Shown: piece after piece, positions 38,882 to 47,569 of the stretch | How the letters are laid out: the number at the start of each line of letters is the position of its first letter | How positions within the stretch are numbered: the first letter of the stretch is position 1 | Source of the DNA: Riemerella columbipharyngis | GTDB taxonomy: Bacteria; Bacteroidota; Bacteroidia; Flavobacteriales; Weeksellaceae | DNA length: 64,000 nucleotides | Direction: 5' to 3' | Assembly (NCBI RefSeq): GCF_900101995.1 | Contig: NZ_FNAS01000007.1 | Span: 32,371-96,370 of the forward strand | Position numbers and translations under genes: made by a program | Notes under the pieces: model-generated | Told to the model about the DNA's origin: nothing | The model's database searches: none | What the model saw: the letters and a program-made list of their open reading frames with translations, nothing else

Positions 38882-40108
38882 ATGCTGAAAATTTCACTGA
38901 GACAAGGACTAAAAATAGCATTGTTGAATTTTTTAATAGTGTCTATTCTTGGGGCTGTTATGCGGTATAAAATTGTTTTTTCTTTACCCTTTTTAGACCA
39001 GAAACATTTACAAGAAGCCCATTCTCATTTTGCATTTTATGGCTGGGTTACTACAGCAGTATATTTTTTTATGGTATATATTATTAGAAGCTATTTAACA
39101 CCTTTACAGATAAAACAATATCACGCTTTAATAATTCTCAATCTCATCGGTTCTTATGGGATGCTGGGGACTTTTATCTATGGAGGGTATTATTGGGGTT
39201 CCATTGTATGCTCTGCTGTGTCTTTGTTGGCTGGAATAGCGATACTAATTTTATTTTCTAGAGATTATACTAAAATCAATACCCCATCAAAATTATGGTT
39301 TTTAGGGGGGCTTGCTTTTGCGGGATTATCTGCCTTAGGGGGGGGAGGGCTGGTTTATATGAAGGCAACGGGGGGGATTGTCCAAAATTGGTATTTGGCG
39401 GCTACCTATTTTTATTTGCATTTCCAGTATAATGGTTTTTTTGTGTTGTCATGTATGGGGTTGTTTTTCAATTGGCTGCATCAATGCGGTATCGGTATCG
39501 AAAATAGAATATCAAAACGGATATTTTGGCTGATATTTTCTGCGACGGTTTTAAACTATGGTTTGTCTCTGACTTGGATGAATGCTTCTGGCTGGATTGT
39601 GGTGCTATCTGCAATGGGGATTGTGTTGCAGATGGCAGGTTTTATTGGACTTGTTGTAATAGTGAGGCGGTATTGGGAGGATTATTCTAAATCTTGGAGT
39701 AAATTGGTTAAAAGTATTTTTCTGATTATTATATTGGCTTTTTCATTAAAAGTGATCCTTCAGCAGTTGTCTATCATTCCACAAATCAGTCACTGGGTAT
39801 TTGGATTTAGAACTATTGTGATTGCTTATCTTCATCTTGTTCTGTTGGTTGTAGTCAGTAGTTTTTTGCTGTTAAATATTTTGCTTTTAGAACTGTTTGA
39901 AACAGGCAGAGCTTTTAGAATAGGTCTTATTTCGTATCTGGTTTTGATTTTGATAAATGAGGCTGTCTTAGCCCAGATAGGGATACTGTCGCTTTTTGGA
40001 ATTTATTGGAGTGCTTCTCCATTAGTACTTTGGTGGGTTTCGATAGGAATAGTGGCGGCTATTGCATTATTGGTTTACGGACTGAAAACAAAAAAAAGAG
40101 CGGGATGA
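38882..40108 (+). CDS. Polytopic membrane protein, haem-copper oxidase/NnrS-like
   Basis: The protein has 408 residues from ATG 38882, 6 bp after the regulator's stop, with about twelve hydrophobic helices. Conserved-looking His are in EAHSHFAFYGW (about 43-53), YLHFQYNGFF and AYLHLVLL, a pattern reminiscent of haem-binding subunit I or NnrS-type proteins, but I cannot confirm a full set of haem/copper ligands. Tight linkage to the regulator and the nos genes suggests a role in denitrification or NO handling. The exact family is uncertain. Confidence 0.65.
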   Translation: MLKISLRQGLKIALLNFLIVSILGAVMRYKIVFSLPFLDQKHLQEAHSHFAFYGWVTTAVYFFMVYIIRSYLTPLQIKQYHALIILNLIGSYGMLGTFIYGGYYWGSIVCSAVSLLAGIAILILFSRDYTKINTPSKLWFLGGLAFAGLSALGGGGLVYMKATGGIVQNWYLAATYFYLHFQYNGFFVLSCMGLFFNWLHQCGIGIENRISKRIFWLIFSATVLNYGLSLTWMNASGWIVVLSAMGIVLQMAGFIGLVVIVRRYWEDYSKSWSKLVKSIFLIIILAFSLKVILQQLSIIPQISHWVFGFRTIVIAYLHLVLLVVVSSFLLLNILLLELFETGRAFRIGLISYLVLILINEAVLAQIGILSLFGIYWSASPLVLWWVSIGIVAAIALLVYGLKTKKRAG

Positions 40109-40483
40109 TTACTTCCGCTCTTCTTTATATAAAGTTGTTTTTTGCTCAGGTAAAGATAGTTTTCCGGAGTGTCCATCTTCTAGTATTTCCCAAATTAAAT
40201 CCTCGTTTGTGAAGATGGGATTTCCTTTTTCATTAGTCCCCTTAGCAAGCAATTCATAAGTTTTGCCATCTTTTATAAGTTTTACCGCTACCTCGTCTCC
40301 TTTTGCGAAATAAATAATATCAATTTCCGAGCCTTCGTTATTGGTATAAACTCTTTTGGGCTGTACTAGGCTTGTTGGTTTTTCTACTGGGGTATTATCC
40401 TCTGAAGCTGTATTTTTGGATTCTTTACAAGAAATATTTGCAAATCCGGCAATGATAATAATGCCCCATATGATTTTTCTCAT
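40109..40483 (-). CDS. Small lipoprotein of the nos locus, unknown
   Basis: The 124-residue protein has a lipoprotein signal with lipobox Cys19 (ANISC). The mature part (about 45-120) is a predicted beta-rich domain around NEGSEIDIIYFAKGDEVAVKL, slightly like MliC lysozyme-inhibitor folds. It lies directly behind the lipoprotein cytochrome c gene (9 bp) and shares its transcript. The function is unknown. Confidence 0.65.
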   Translation of the reverse strand: MRKIIWGIIIIAGFANISCKESKNTASEDNTPVEKPTSLVQPKRVYTNNEGSEIDIIYFAKGDEVAVKLIKDGKTYELLAKGTNEKGNPIFTNEDLIWEILEDGHSGKLSLPEQKTTLYKEERK

Positions 40484-40492
40484 AAAAAAGTT

Positions 40493-40882
40493 TTATTTTT
40501 TAAGACTTAAAATATATTTTACCATCTTTTGAGCTGTTTCTTTACTCATTCCTGGATGTGCTGTCATAGGCACTTCTCCCCAGGAGCCTTTTCCTCCGGC
40601 GATGACTTTTTCTGCTAGTTTATCAACATCAGCTTCGGTGTATTTGTTTGCTATTTCTTGATAAGACGGACCAACCAGTTTGGAGTCTATTTTATGGCAG
40701 CTCAAGCAATCTGCTCCTTCTATGAGAGTCAAGCCTTCTGGTTTCTCTTCTCCTTTATTCTCTTCCGTTGCCTGAGGTTCTTCTAATAAGACATTGCTTT
40801 CTTTTTCAGGATTTTCAGCTTCTTTTTTTGAGCACGAAAACAAAGATATGCCCACAAGGCAGCATAATAGTAGTTTTTTCAT
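40493..40882 (-). CDS. Lipoprotein c-type cytochrome (cytochrome c-551-like)
   Basis: From the ATG at 40882 it has 129 residues: lipobox Cys17 (LFSC), an acidic linker, then a monohaem domain with C59-L-S-C62-H63 and a probable axial Met106 in WGEVPMTAHPG. It probably carries electrons in the periplasm, anchored to a membrane. It is divergent from the other cytochrome gene and shares its regulatory region. An in-frame ATG at 40891 adds three residues. Confidence 0.85.
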   Translation of the reverse strand: MKKLLLCCLVGISLFSCSKKEAENPEKESNVLLEEPQATEENKGEEKPEGLTLIEGADCLSCHKIDSKLVGPSYQEIANKYTEADVDKLAEKVIAGGKGSWGEVPMTAHPGMSKETAQKMVKYILSLKK

Positions 40883-40915
40883 AATCGTCATATTTAATTT
40901 ATTATTTTATCAATG

Positions 40916-40923
40916 CAAATTTC
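40916..40923 (-). promoter_or_regulatory. Candidate -7 element for the minus-strand cytochrome operon
   Basis: On the minus strand it reads GAAATTTG, an imperfect -7 element. Its last G is 36.5 bp from the centre of the palindrome at 40945-40960. Confidence 0.35.
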
Positions 40924-40944
40924 TTAAAATAAAAATAATTTTTT

Positions 40945-40960
40945 TATGACTCTGGTCATA
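40945..40960. promoter_or_regulatory. Crp/Fnr-type palindrome between divergent cytochrome promoters
   Basis: TATGAC-TCTG-GTCATA is a perfect 6+6 inverted repeat with a 4-bp spacer, the geometry of a Crp/Fnr-family site. Its centre is 37.5 bp upstream of the end of the plus-strand -7 element and 36.5 bp from the minus-strand one, placing it near -41 of both putative starts, a class II activation position. Confidence 0.7.
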
Positions 40961-40982
40961 CATCTTATTTGTTGGTATAAAG

Positions 40983-40990
40983 TAAATTTG
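40983..40990 (+). promoter_or_regulatory. -7 element TAAATTTG for the nosZ operon
   Basis: It matches TAnnTTTG, 34 bp before the cytochrome start. No TTG is found at the -33 position; the Crp-type palindrome lies just upstream instead, as expected for an activator-dependent promoter. Confidence 0.55.
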
Positions 40991-41024
40991 TACCGTAAAA
41001 AAACAATTAAAATAATAGATTGAA

Positions 41025-41519
41025 ATGAAAAAACTAAATGTTATTCTAGTAAGTGTGGTATCTTTATTTGCCTTGTCTTGTGGAGGTGGGCAAAAGCAAA
41101 GCGATAATGCGGATGTTGTAACAGAGTCTCCTGCGGAGGCAGCTGAAACCAGTGCGAGTGATAATTCCTATGATCCTAAGAAAGGACTTGGGAAATTTGA
41201 TGAATCTAATGTAGATGTAAGTTCATTTAATGCTTCAATGGCTGCGGAGGGACAAAAAATTGCAGAAGTAAAATGTACTTCTTGCCATAAGATGACAGAA
41301 GAAAAACTGGTAGGTCCAGGCTGGAAAGGAGTTACAGACAAGCATACTCCGTATTGGATTATGAATTTTATAACCAATCCGGATCCGATGATTGATAAAG
41401 ATCCTGAACTTCAGAAACAGCTGGAAATCTGTATGGTGAGAATGCCTAACCAAGGCTTGAGTGATGAAGATGCTAGAAAAATTTTAGAGTATATGAGGCA
41501 AATTAACGGAGCAAAATAA
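41025..41519 (+). CDS. Lipoprotein c-type cytochrome upstream of nosZ
   Basis: The 164-residue protein has lipobox Cys19 (FALSC), an acidic linker of about 50 residues, and a haem motif C84-T-S-C87-H88 with a probable axial Met140 in VRMPNQG. It lies 14 bp before nosZ in the same operon, and by position is the likely direct electron donor to N2O reductase. Confidence 0.88.
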   Translation: MKKLNVILVSVVSLFALSCGGGQKQSDNADVVTESPAEAAETSASDNSYDPKKGLGKFDESNVDVSSFNASMAAEGQKIAEVKCTSCHKMTEEKLVGPGWKGVTDKHTPYWIMNFITNPDPMIDKDPELQKQLEICMVRMPNQGLSDEDARKILEYMRQINGAK

Positions 41520-41533
41520 TTTAATTTTAAGAT

Positions 41534-43540
41534 ATGAAAACAATAAAAACATTAGGTGGGATTACTTTGCTATTGGGGAGTATGTGCTTCTTGAATAGCT
41601 GTAAACCTAAAAGTACGGAAAATGTAGTATCTGGGGATGCTGCAGAGAAAGTTTATGTAGCACCGGGAAAGCACGACGAGTTTTATAACTTTGTGAGTGG
41701 TGGATTTAATGGACAAATGGGGGTCTATGGATTGCCAAGCGGCAGGCTTCTGAAAGTAGTGCCTATTTTCTCTGTAAATCCGGAAAATGGCTATGGCTAT
41801 AGCGAGGAGACTAAACCAATGTTGGAAACCTCTCACGGCTTTATTCCTTGGGACGACCAGCACCACTTAGAAATCTCTCAAACCAACGGTGAAGTAGATG
41901 GGCGTTGGATTTTTGCTAACGCGAATAATACACCGCGTATCGCAAGAATAGATTTGAATACTTTCAAAACCGTGGAAGTATTAGAATTGCCAAACTCTGC
42001 AGGGAACCACTCTTCTCCTTTCATTACAGAAAATACAGAGTATGTAGTAGCAGGAACGCGTTTTTCTGTACCTACGGATGATGTCAATGGAGATGTCCCT
42101 ATCAATAGTTTCAAAGAAAATTTCAAAGGAGTTATTTCTTTTGTAAAGGTAGATCCTAAAACAGGAGAGATGAATCTTGCTTTTCAAATCGAAGCTCCGG
42201 GAGTGAATTTTGACTTATCGCACGCAGGTAAAGGAAAATCTCACGGATGGTTCTTCTTTTCTTGCTATAATTCAGAACAAGCCAATACTCTGTTGGAAGT
42301 AAATGCTTCTCAGAATGACAAAGACTTTATTATGGCATTGAACTGGAAAAAAGCAGAAGAATACATAAAAGCAGGTAAAGGTAGAAAGGTGAAAACCAGC
42401 TATGCTCATAATAAATGGAATGAAGAAACTCACTCTGGTTCTTCTAAAATGGAGCAAGAAGTTACGATGCTTTCAACAAAAGATTTAAAAGATTTATGTT
42501 ATTTTATGCCGACACCAAAATCACCACACGGATGTGATATTGATCCGACGGGAGAGTATATAGTTGGTTCTGGTAAATTAGCCGCTTTAGTTCCGGTGCA
42601 TAGCTTTACAAAAATGTTGAAAGCCATAGAAAATAAAGATTTTGCCGGAGAATATGACGGAATTCCTATACTGAAATATGAATCTACATTACACGGAGAA
42701 GTTCAAAAACCGGGCTTGGGGCCATTGCATACAGAATTTGATAATGAAGGTCATGCCTATACTTCGTTCTTCGTATCTTCAGAAGTAGTGAAATGGGATG
42801 TTAAGACATTGAAAGTATTGGATAGACAGCCTACTTATTACTCTGTAGGACACCTTATGATTCCGGGAGGAGATTCCAAAAAACCTTTTGGTAAGTACCT
42901 GGTAGCTTATAACAAAATTACAAAAGATAGATTTTTGCCAACCGGACCGGAATTGGCTCAGTCTGCACAGCTGTATGATATCAGTGGAGATAAAATGAAA
43001 TTGTTGTTAGATTTCCCAACTTTTGGAGAACCACACTATGCACAAGCCTTACCGGCAAGTATGATAGAGGGTAAACAAGTGAAATTTTACGACATCAGTA
43101 AAAACAAACACCCTTATGTTACTAAAGGAGAATCCGAATCTAGGGTTGTAAGAGAAGGGAATAAAGTACATGTGTATATGACTTCTATCCGCTCTCACTT
43201 TGCTCCTGATAACATTGAGGGGATTAAAGTCGGAGATGAGGTTTATTTCCATGTAACCAACTTAGAACAAGACTGGGATGTGCCGCATGGATTTGCAATC
43301 AAAGGTGCAGAGAATGCAGAGTTGCTTATTATGCCTGGAGAAACTTGTACTCTGAAATGGATTCCTAAAAAAGCGGGAATGTGGCCAATGTATTGTACAG
43401 ACTTCTGTTCTGCATTACACCAAGAGATGCAAGGCTATGTGAGGGTATCTCCTGCGGGTAGTTCTACGCCGTTGGTTTATAGTCTGAATAATAAGGCAGA
43501 CAATGCTCAAAGTCCTGTAAAACAAGGAACAACTAAATAA
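41534..43540 (+). CDS. nosZ: Nitrous-oxide reductase, clade II (Sec-type)
   Basis: The 668-residue protein reduces N2O to N2. It has a Sec/lipoprotein-type signal (lipobox Cys23 in FLNSC), no twin-arginine motif, a seven-bladed propeller carrying CuZ histidines (DDQHHLEIS, LSHAGKGKSHG, SPHGCDIDP, GPLHTEFD) and a C-terminal cupredoxin with the CuA set H585, C621-x3-C625-x3-H629-x2-M632. Together these define the clade II enzyme. The predicted lipid anchor would tether it to a membrane. It is co-transcribed with the cytochrome upstream and accessory genes downstream. Confidence 0.96.
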   Translation: MKTIKTLGGITLLLGSMCFLNSCKPKSTENVVSGDAAEKVYVAPGKHDEFYNFVSGGFNGQMGVYGLPSGRLLKVVPIFSVNPENGYGYSEETKPMLETSHGFIPWDDQHHLEISQTNGEVDGRWIFANANNTPRIARIDLNTFKTVEVLELPNSAGNHSSPFITENTEYVVAGTRFSVPTDDVNGDVPINSFKENFKGVISFVKVDPKTGEMNLAFQIEAPGVNFDLSHAGKGKSHGWFFFSCYNSEQANTLLEVNASQNDKDFIMALNWKKAEEYIKAGKGRKVKTSYAHNKWNEETHSGSSKMEQEVTMLSTKDLKDLCYFMPTPKSPHGCDIDPTGEYIVGSGKLAALVPVHSFTKMLKAIENKDFAGEYDGIPILKYESTLHGEVQKPGLGPLHTEFDNEGHAYTSFFVSSEVVKWDVKTLKVLDRQPTYYSVGHLMIPGGDSKKPFGKYLVAYNKITKDRFLPTGPELAQSAQLYDISGDKMKLLLDFPTFGEPHYAQALPASMIEGKQVKFYDISKNKHPYVTKGESESRVVREGNKVHVYMTSIRSHFAPDNIEGIKVGDEVYFHVTNLEQDWDVPHGFAIKGAENAELLIMPGETCTLKWIPKKAGMWPMYCTDFCSALHQEMQGYVRVSPAGSSTPLVYSLNNKADNAQSPVKQGTTK

Positions 43541-43550
43541 TCAATATTTT

Positions 43551-43592
43551 ATAACGATTCAGATATATTAAAATGATATTCTGGATCGTTAT
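43551..43592 (+). promoter_or_regulatory. Long hairpin just after nosZ
   Basis: ATAACGATTCAGATAT and ATATTCTGGATCGTTAT form a 14-16 bp stem with two mismatches and a loop around ATTAAAATG. No strong T run follows, so it is more likely a 3'-end stabiliser or partial terminator that sets nosZ above the accessory genes. Confidence 0.5.
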
Positions 43593-43612
43593 ATTTATAC
43601 TATAATATTATT

Positions 43613-44191
43613 ATGAATAGTACACTATCCAGAACTTCTACCGTTATTATGATTGTTTGCGGCTTAGGATTGCTTGTATGTCATTTCGTACCGCTATGGG
43701 CAATCTATTTGGAAGCACCGCAATATCCAGAGGGGCTGTCTATGTTTTTGTATACAAATAAAATCTCTGGAGATTATAAAATTATAAATGGGTTGAACCA
43801 TTATATCGGAATGAAAGAAATTCATCAAAAAGATTTTTGGGAATTTAGAGTTTTGCCTTATATACTCGGTCTTTTTTCAATGATTGCATTTTTCATAGCT
43901 TGGCACAGAAAAAAAATAGGATTGTATTTATTTTGTATTCTTTTCTTATTGTTTGGGATAGGTTTTATGATAGATTTTTATTTCTGGGAATATGATTACG
44001 GGCATAATCTAAATCCTAATGCTGCTATTGTAGTACCTGGAATGACCTACCAGCCTCCGCTTATAGGGTTTAAACAATTACTTAATTTCGGAGCTTATTC
44101 TTGTCCGGATATAGGTGGTTGGATTATGTTTGGTGTAGGTGTTTTATTACTTATTGTATCAATTTATGAATTAAAAAAAAGTAAATTATGA
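43613..44191 (+). CDS. Four-helix membrane protein of the clade II nos cluster
   Basis: The 192-residue protein has about four transmembrane segments (near 10-30, 80-97, 103-122 and 165-187) and a conserved-looking periplasmic stretch (GMTYQPPLIGFKQLLNFGAYSCPDIGGW, described only by its ends here: GMTYQPP and CPDIGGW). Genes of this kind lie between nosZ and nosL in clade II clusters. Its stop overlaps nosL by 4 bp. The role in NosZ maturation or electron supply is unknown. Confidence 0.75.
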   Translation: MNSTLSRTSTVIMIVCGLGLLVCHFVPLWAIYLEAPQYPEGLSMFLYTNKISGDYKIINGLNHYIGMKEIHQKDFWEFRVLPYILGLFSMIAFFIAWHRKKIGLYLFCILFLLFGIGFMIDFYFWEYDYGHNLNPNAAIVVPGMTYQPPLIGFKQLLNFGAYSCPDIGGWIMFGVGVLLLIVSIYELKKSKL

Positions 44192-44598
44192 AAAAGATTT
44201 TTTCTCTATTGTTAGGGACAGGTTTATTGTTATTGGTTTTATCTTGCAGTAAAAAAACGGAACCGATTAACTTTGGAAAAGACCAATGCTCACATTGTAA
44301 AATGGTAATTGAAGACCCTAAATACGGTGCTGAACTATTAACATCAAAAGGCAGAGTGTACAAATTTGATGATTTGAGCTGTATGGAATCTTTTGTTGAT
44401 GAAAATCCGGATAAAGCAGACCATGCCCAGCTTTATGTTTCGGATTTTATAACACACGAGTTGTTCCCTGTAGAGCAGGCATCCAAAGTTACAGGAGGAG
44501 AGGTGAGAAGTCCTATGGGAGGGAATACTGCAGCTTTTAAAAATAAAAACGAAGCCATTAGCGAAGCAAAAAAATTAAATGCTGAACTTGTAAATTGA
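44188..44598 (+). CDS. nosL: NosL copper chaperone lipoprotein
   Basis: The 136-residue protein has lipobox Cys20 (LVLSC) and the NosL metal site C34-S-H-C37-K-M39, followed by YGAELLTSKGRVYKFDD. NosL binds Cu(I) and, with NosD, NosF and NosY, delivers copper for the CuZ site of NosZ. Translation is probably coupled to the preceding gene. Confidence 0.93.
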   Translation: MKKIFSLLLGTGLLLLVLSCSKKTEPINFGKDQCSHCKMVIEDPKYGAELLTSKGRVYKFDDLSCMESFVDENPDKADHAQLYVSDFITHELFPVEQASKVTGGEVRSPMGGNTAAFKNKNEAISEAKKLNAELVN

Positions 44599-44634
44599 TT
44601 CAAAGTTACTTTCAAATAATATACTGTTGGTAAT

Positions 44635-45879
44635 ATGGCGATATTAAAATACTGGTTGTGCGGTTTAGGGATTTTAACGGCATTAAATATCCAAGCGACG
44701 ACATACTCGGTGGGGCGGAATAAAACATATAAAACCATCCATTCTGCTCTGAAAAAGGCCAAGAGCGGCGATACCATTTTGGTCTATGGTGGTCACTACA
44801 AAGAGGGGAATATTAACCTTGATAAATCTATTACTTTGATAGGAATTGACCGTCCTATTCTGGATGGCGAAATGAAGTATGAAATCGTTTCTTTTAGAGC
44901 TAATCATATTGTCTTAGAGGGGTTTAAAATAATGAACTCAGGAAAAGACGAGATAAGAAATATCGGAGCAGTGAGACTCTATGACAGCCATTTTTCTACC
45001 ATAAAAAATAATATTTTTGATAATAACTACTTTGGAATCACTATTCAAAGAGGATATCAGTGTTTGGTTCAAAACAATAAAATAACGACGAGCAGAGGGG
45101 CTTCTCAAGAGCTTATAGGAGATGGGATTCATGTATGGTCTAGTTCGGATATTTGGATTAAAAATAATTTTATTAAAGGCCATAAAGACGGTATATATTT
45201 AGAAAAAGCAAACAATACTTTTGTCTATAAAAATAATTCTCAAGAGAACAAACGCTATGGGCTTCATTTTATGTTTTCTCATAATAATGTCTATATAGGG
45301 AATGTATTTCGGAATAACGAAGCAGGAGTGGCTGTAATGTATAGTAGAAATGTGAAGATGAAATACAACCGGTTTTTGGATAACTGGGGAGATAATGTAT
45401 ACGGCTTGTTGCTTAAAGAACTAACATTTAGTAAAGTGAGTCATAATGTTTTTAGCAATAATTCTATTGGTGTTTTTACAGATGGATCTTCGAAAATAGA
45501 TTTTTATAATAACCAGTTTCAAAATAATGGCTGGGGATTAAAAATCAATACAAATTGTGTTGAAAATAAACTTATAAATAATAATTTTGTCAATAATATT
45601 TTTGACATTAGTACTAGTGGAACAGTTTTTCTTAATACCTTTAAACACAACTATTGGGACAAATACGAAGGATATGATCTTGATAGAAACGCTGTAGGAG
45701 ACATCCCTTTTTATCCGCTAAGTCTCTATTCTGTGTTGTCTGAAAAAACACCTATGATTATGATTCTTTTTGGAACTTTTTTTGTGGAGCTTATCAATCG
45801 TTCTGAAAAACTAATGCCTACTCTTACACCAGATACCTTTGTAGATGAACAGCCTTCAATGAAACCCAATAAGATTTAA
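44635..45879 (+). CDS. nosD: NosD periplasmic copper-site maturation protein
   Basis: The 414-residue protein has a signal peptide (about 1-22), parallel beta-helix CASH-type repeats rich in NN/KNN turns, and a hydrophobic stretch near the C-terminus (MIMILFGTFFVEL). NosD works with the NosFY ABC complex in building the NosZ copper centre. Confidence 0.92.
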   Translation: MAILKYWLCGLGILTALNIQATTYSVGRNKTYKTIHSALKKAKSGDTILVYGGHYKEGNINLDKSITLIGIDRPILDGEMKYEIVSFRANHIVLEGFKIMNSGKDEIRNIGAVRLYDSHFSTIKNNIFDNNYFGITIQRGYQCLVQNNKITTSRGASQELIGDGIHVWSSSDIWIKNNFIKGHKDGIYLEKANNTFVYKNNSQENKRYGLHFMFSHNNVYIGNVFRNNEAGVAVMYSRNVKMKYNRFLDNWGDNVYGLLLKELTFSKVSHNVFSNNSIGVFTDGSSKIDFYNNQFQNNGWGLKINTNCVENKLINNNFVNNIFDISTSGTVFLNTFKHNYWDKYEGYDLDRNAVGDIPFYPLSLYSVLSEKTPMIMILFGTFFVELINRSEKLMPTLTPDTFVDEQPSMKPNKI

Positions 45880-45891
45880 TTTGATATATTT

Positions 45892-46605
45892 ATGATTGTT
45901 ATACAAAATTTGACGAAAAGATTTGGGAAATTTACGGCATTGCATAATGTAAGTATGGAATGCAAACAAGGGAAATCTATCGCTTTTATAGGGCCTAATG
46001 GCTGCGGCAAAACGAGCTTAATTAAAAGTATCCTTGGGCTGAATACCATAGATGAAGGTCATATCTTCGTAAATCAAAAAGATGTGGCAGAAGATTATCT
46101 TTACCGAGAAGATATCGGCTATATGCCTCAGTTTGGTAAATATCCGGAGAATATGACAATAAAGGAGACTCTGGATATGATTATAAAAAATCGAGCGTAT
46201 AAAGGTGAGCGGGATATGGAGCTTTTCGAGCAATACCATATCCAAGATTTGTATCAGAAAAAAATGGGAAGTCTCTCCGGAGGAACCATTCAAAAAGTAA
46301 GTGCGGTGATAGCATTTATGTTTAATCCGAATATCATTATTTTAGATGAACCTACAGCAGGATTAGATCCTTTGGCATCAGAAATTCTTAAAAATAAAAT
46401 CATAAAAGAAAGGCAAAAAGGGAAGCTCATTATCATCACTTCTCATTTATTGAGCGAATTAGATGATATTATCAACGAGGTGGTCTTTTTGTCAGAAGGA
46501 AAGGTAATGTTTCACCAAGATGTAGAAACACTAAAATCTCAAACAAAAGAAGAAAAAATTTCTCAAGCTATTACAAGTATTTTAAAACAACTTCAATATG
46601 TTTAA
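45892..46605 (+). CDS. nosF: NosF ABC transporter ATPase
   Basis: The 237-residue protein has Walker A GPNGCGKTS (34-42), signature LSGGTIQKV and Walker B IIILDEPTAGLDP. It powers the NosFY complex. It overlaps nosY by 8 bp (46598-46605). Confidence 0.93.
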   Translation: MIVIQNLTKRFGKFTALHNVSMECKQGKSIAFIGPNGCGKTSLIKSILGLNTIDEGHIFVNQKDVAEDYLYREDIGYMPQFGKYPENMTIKETLDMIIKNRAYKGERDMELFEQYHIQDLYQKKMGSLSGGTIQKVSAVIAFMFNPNIIILDEPTAGLDPLASEILKNKIIKERQKGKLIIITSHLLSELDDIINEVVFLSEGKVMFHQDVETLKSQTKEEKISQAITSILKQLQYV

Positions 46606-47365
46606 AATTGCTCAATTTATTTTCACCGATATTCTTAAAAATAAAGTAATTTTGGTATATACTGCTTTGCTTTTTATTATCTCTTGGTCTGTATTGGGGC
46701 TGGAAGCTAATCAGGCTAAAGCAAATCTAAATCTATTAAATATTATTTTATTTGTTGTACCATTGCTAAGTCTTTTGTTTTCTATTATTTATATTTACAA
46801 CAGTAGTCAGTTTATAGAGTTGTTATCTACTCAGCCGATTCATAGGAATGTTATTTGGACAGGGATTTTCATTGGGCTTTTGGGCTCTTTGGTTTTGGCT
46901 TTTTTAGTGGGCTGCGGTTTGCCGATTTTGATTTATTCTTCCTTAGAATATGGGCTGTCGATCCTCATCGGAGGAACACTGCTTACTGTAGATTTTGTAG
47001 CTTTAGCTATGCTGTCGGCTATATCCAGTAAGGATAGAGCAAAAGGAATTGGGATTGCAATTTTTATTTGGATATTTTTTAATATTATTTATGATAGTAT
47101 TTTGTTGATAATGATGTATCAGTTCTCGGATTATCCTATCGAGAAATTGATGGTTGTATTATCGGCTTTAAGTCCTATCGGACTGACCAGAATTTTTGTA
47201 CAGTTAGAATTGGATATTTCCAATATGTTGGGGTATTCCGGAGCTATATTTAAAGAAATTTTTGGAACTGGAAAGGGTGTTCTTATTTCTGTTTTTATTC
47301 TTATCGTATGGATGGCTATTCCTTTTTTGCTTAGTTTGATAAAGTTCAGAAAAAAAGATTTATAG
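46598..47365 (+). CDS. nosY: NosY ABC transporter permease
   Basis: The 255-residue protein has six hydrophobic segments and the ABC-2-type pattern of NosY; it is the membrane partner of NosF. It is the last gene of the nos operon. Its start overlaps the end of nosF. Confidence 0.92.
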   Translation: MFKIAQFIFTDILKNKVILVYTALLFIISWSVLGLEANQAKANLNLLNIILFVVPLLSLLFSIIYIYNSSQFIELLSTQPIHRNVIWTGIFIGLLGSLVLAFLVGCGLPILIYSSLEYGLSILIGGTLLTVDFVALAMLSAISSKDRAKGIGIAIFIWIFFNIIYDSILLIMMYQFSDYPIEKLMVVLSALSPIGLTRIFVQLELDISNMLGYSGAIFKEIFGTGKGVLISVFILIVWMAIPFLLSLIKFRKKDL

Positions 47366-47569
47366 AGCATTAAACAGATACGAAATATTTTGAATTATCA
47401 ATAAAATAGATGGAAAAAATATTCGTGTTAAACTGGCTTTTCGGGAAATAATTATCTTTTTTACAATGGGCTTTATTTGTAGCTCGTGTTTATTAGCAAA
47501 GCTAATGTTTTATCAAAAAAAGTGTAACTTGCGTGCTGTATTTCAAAAAAATAATATTAAAGTTACATT

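Noticed and set aside
47492..47506. ATTAGC-AAA-GCTAAT hairpin as the nos operon terminator
   Set aside because: The stem is only six A/T-rich pairs and is followed by a poor T run, 127 bp after nosY; too weak to call.
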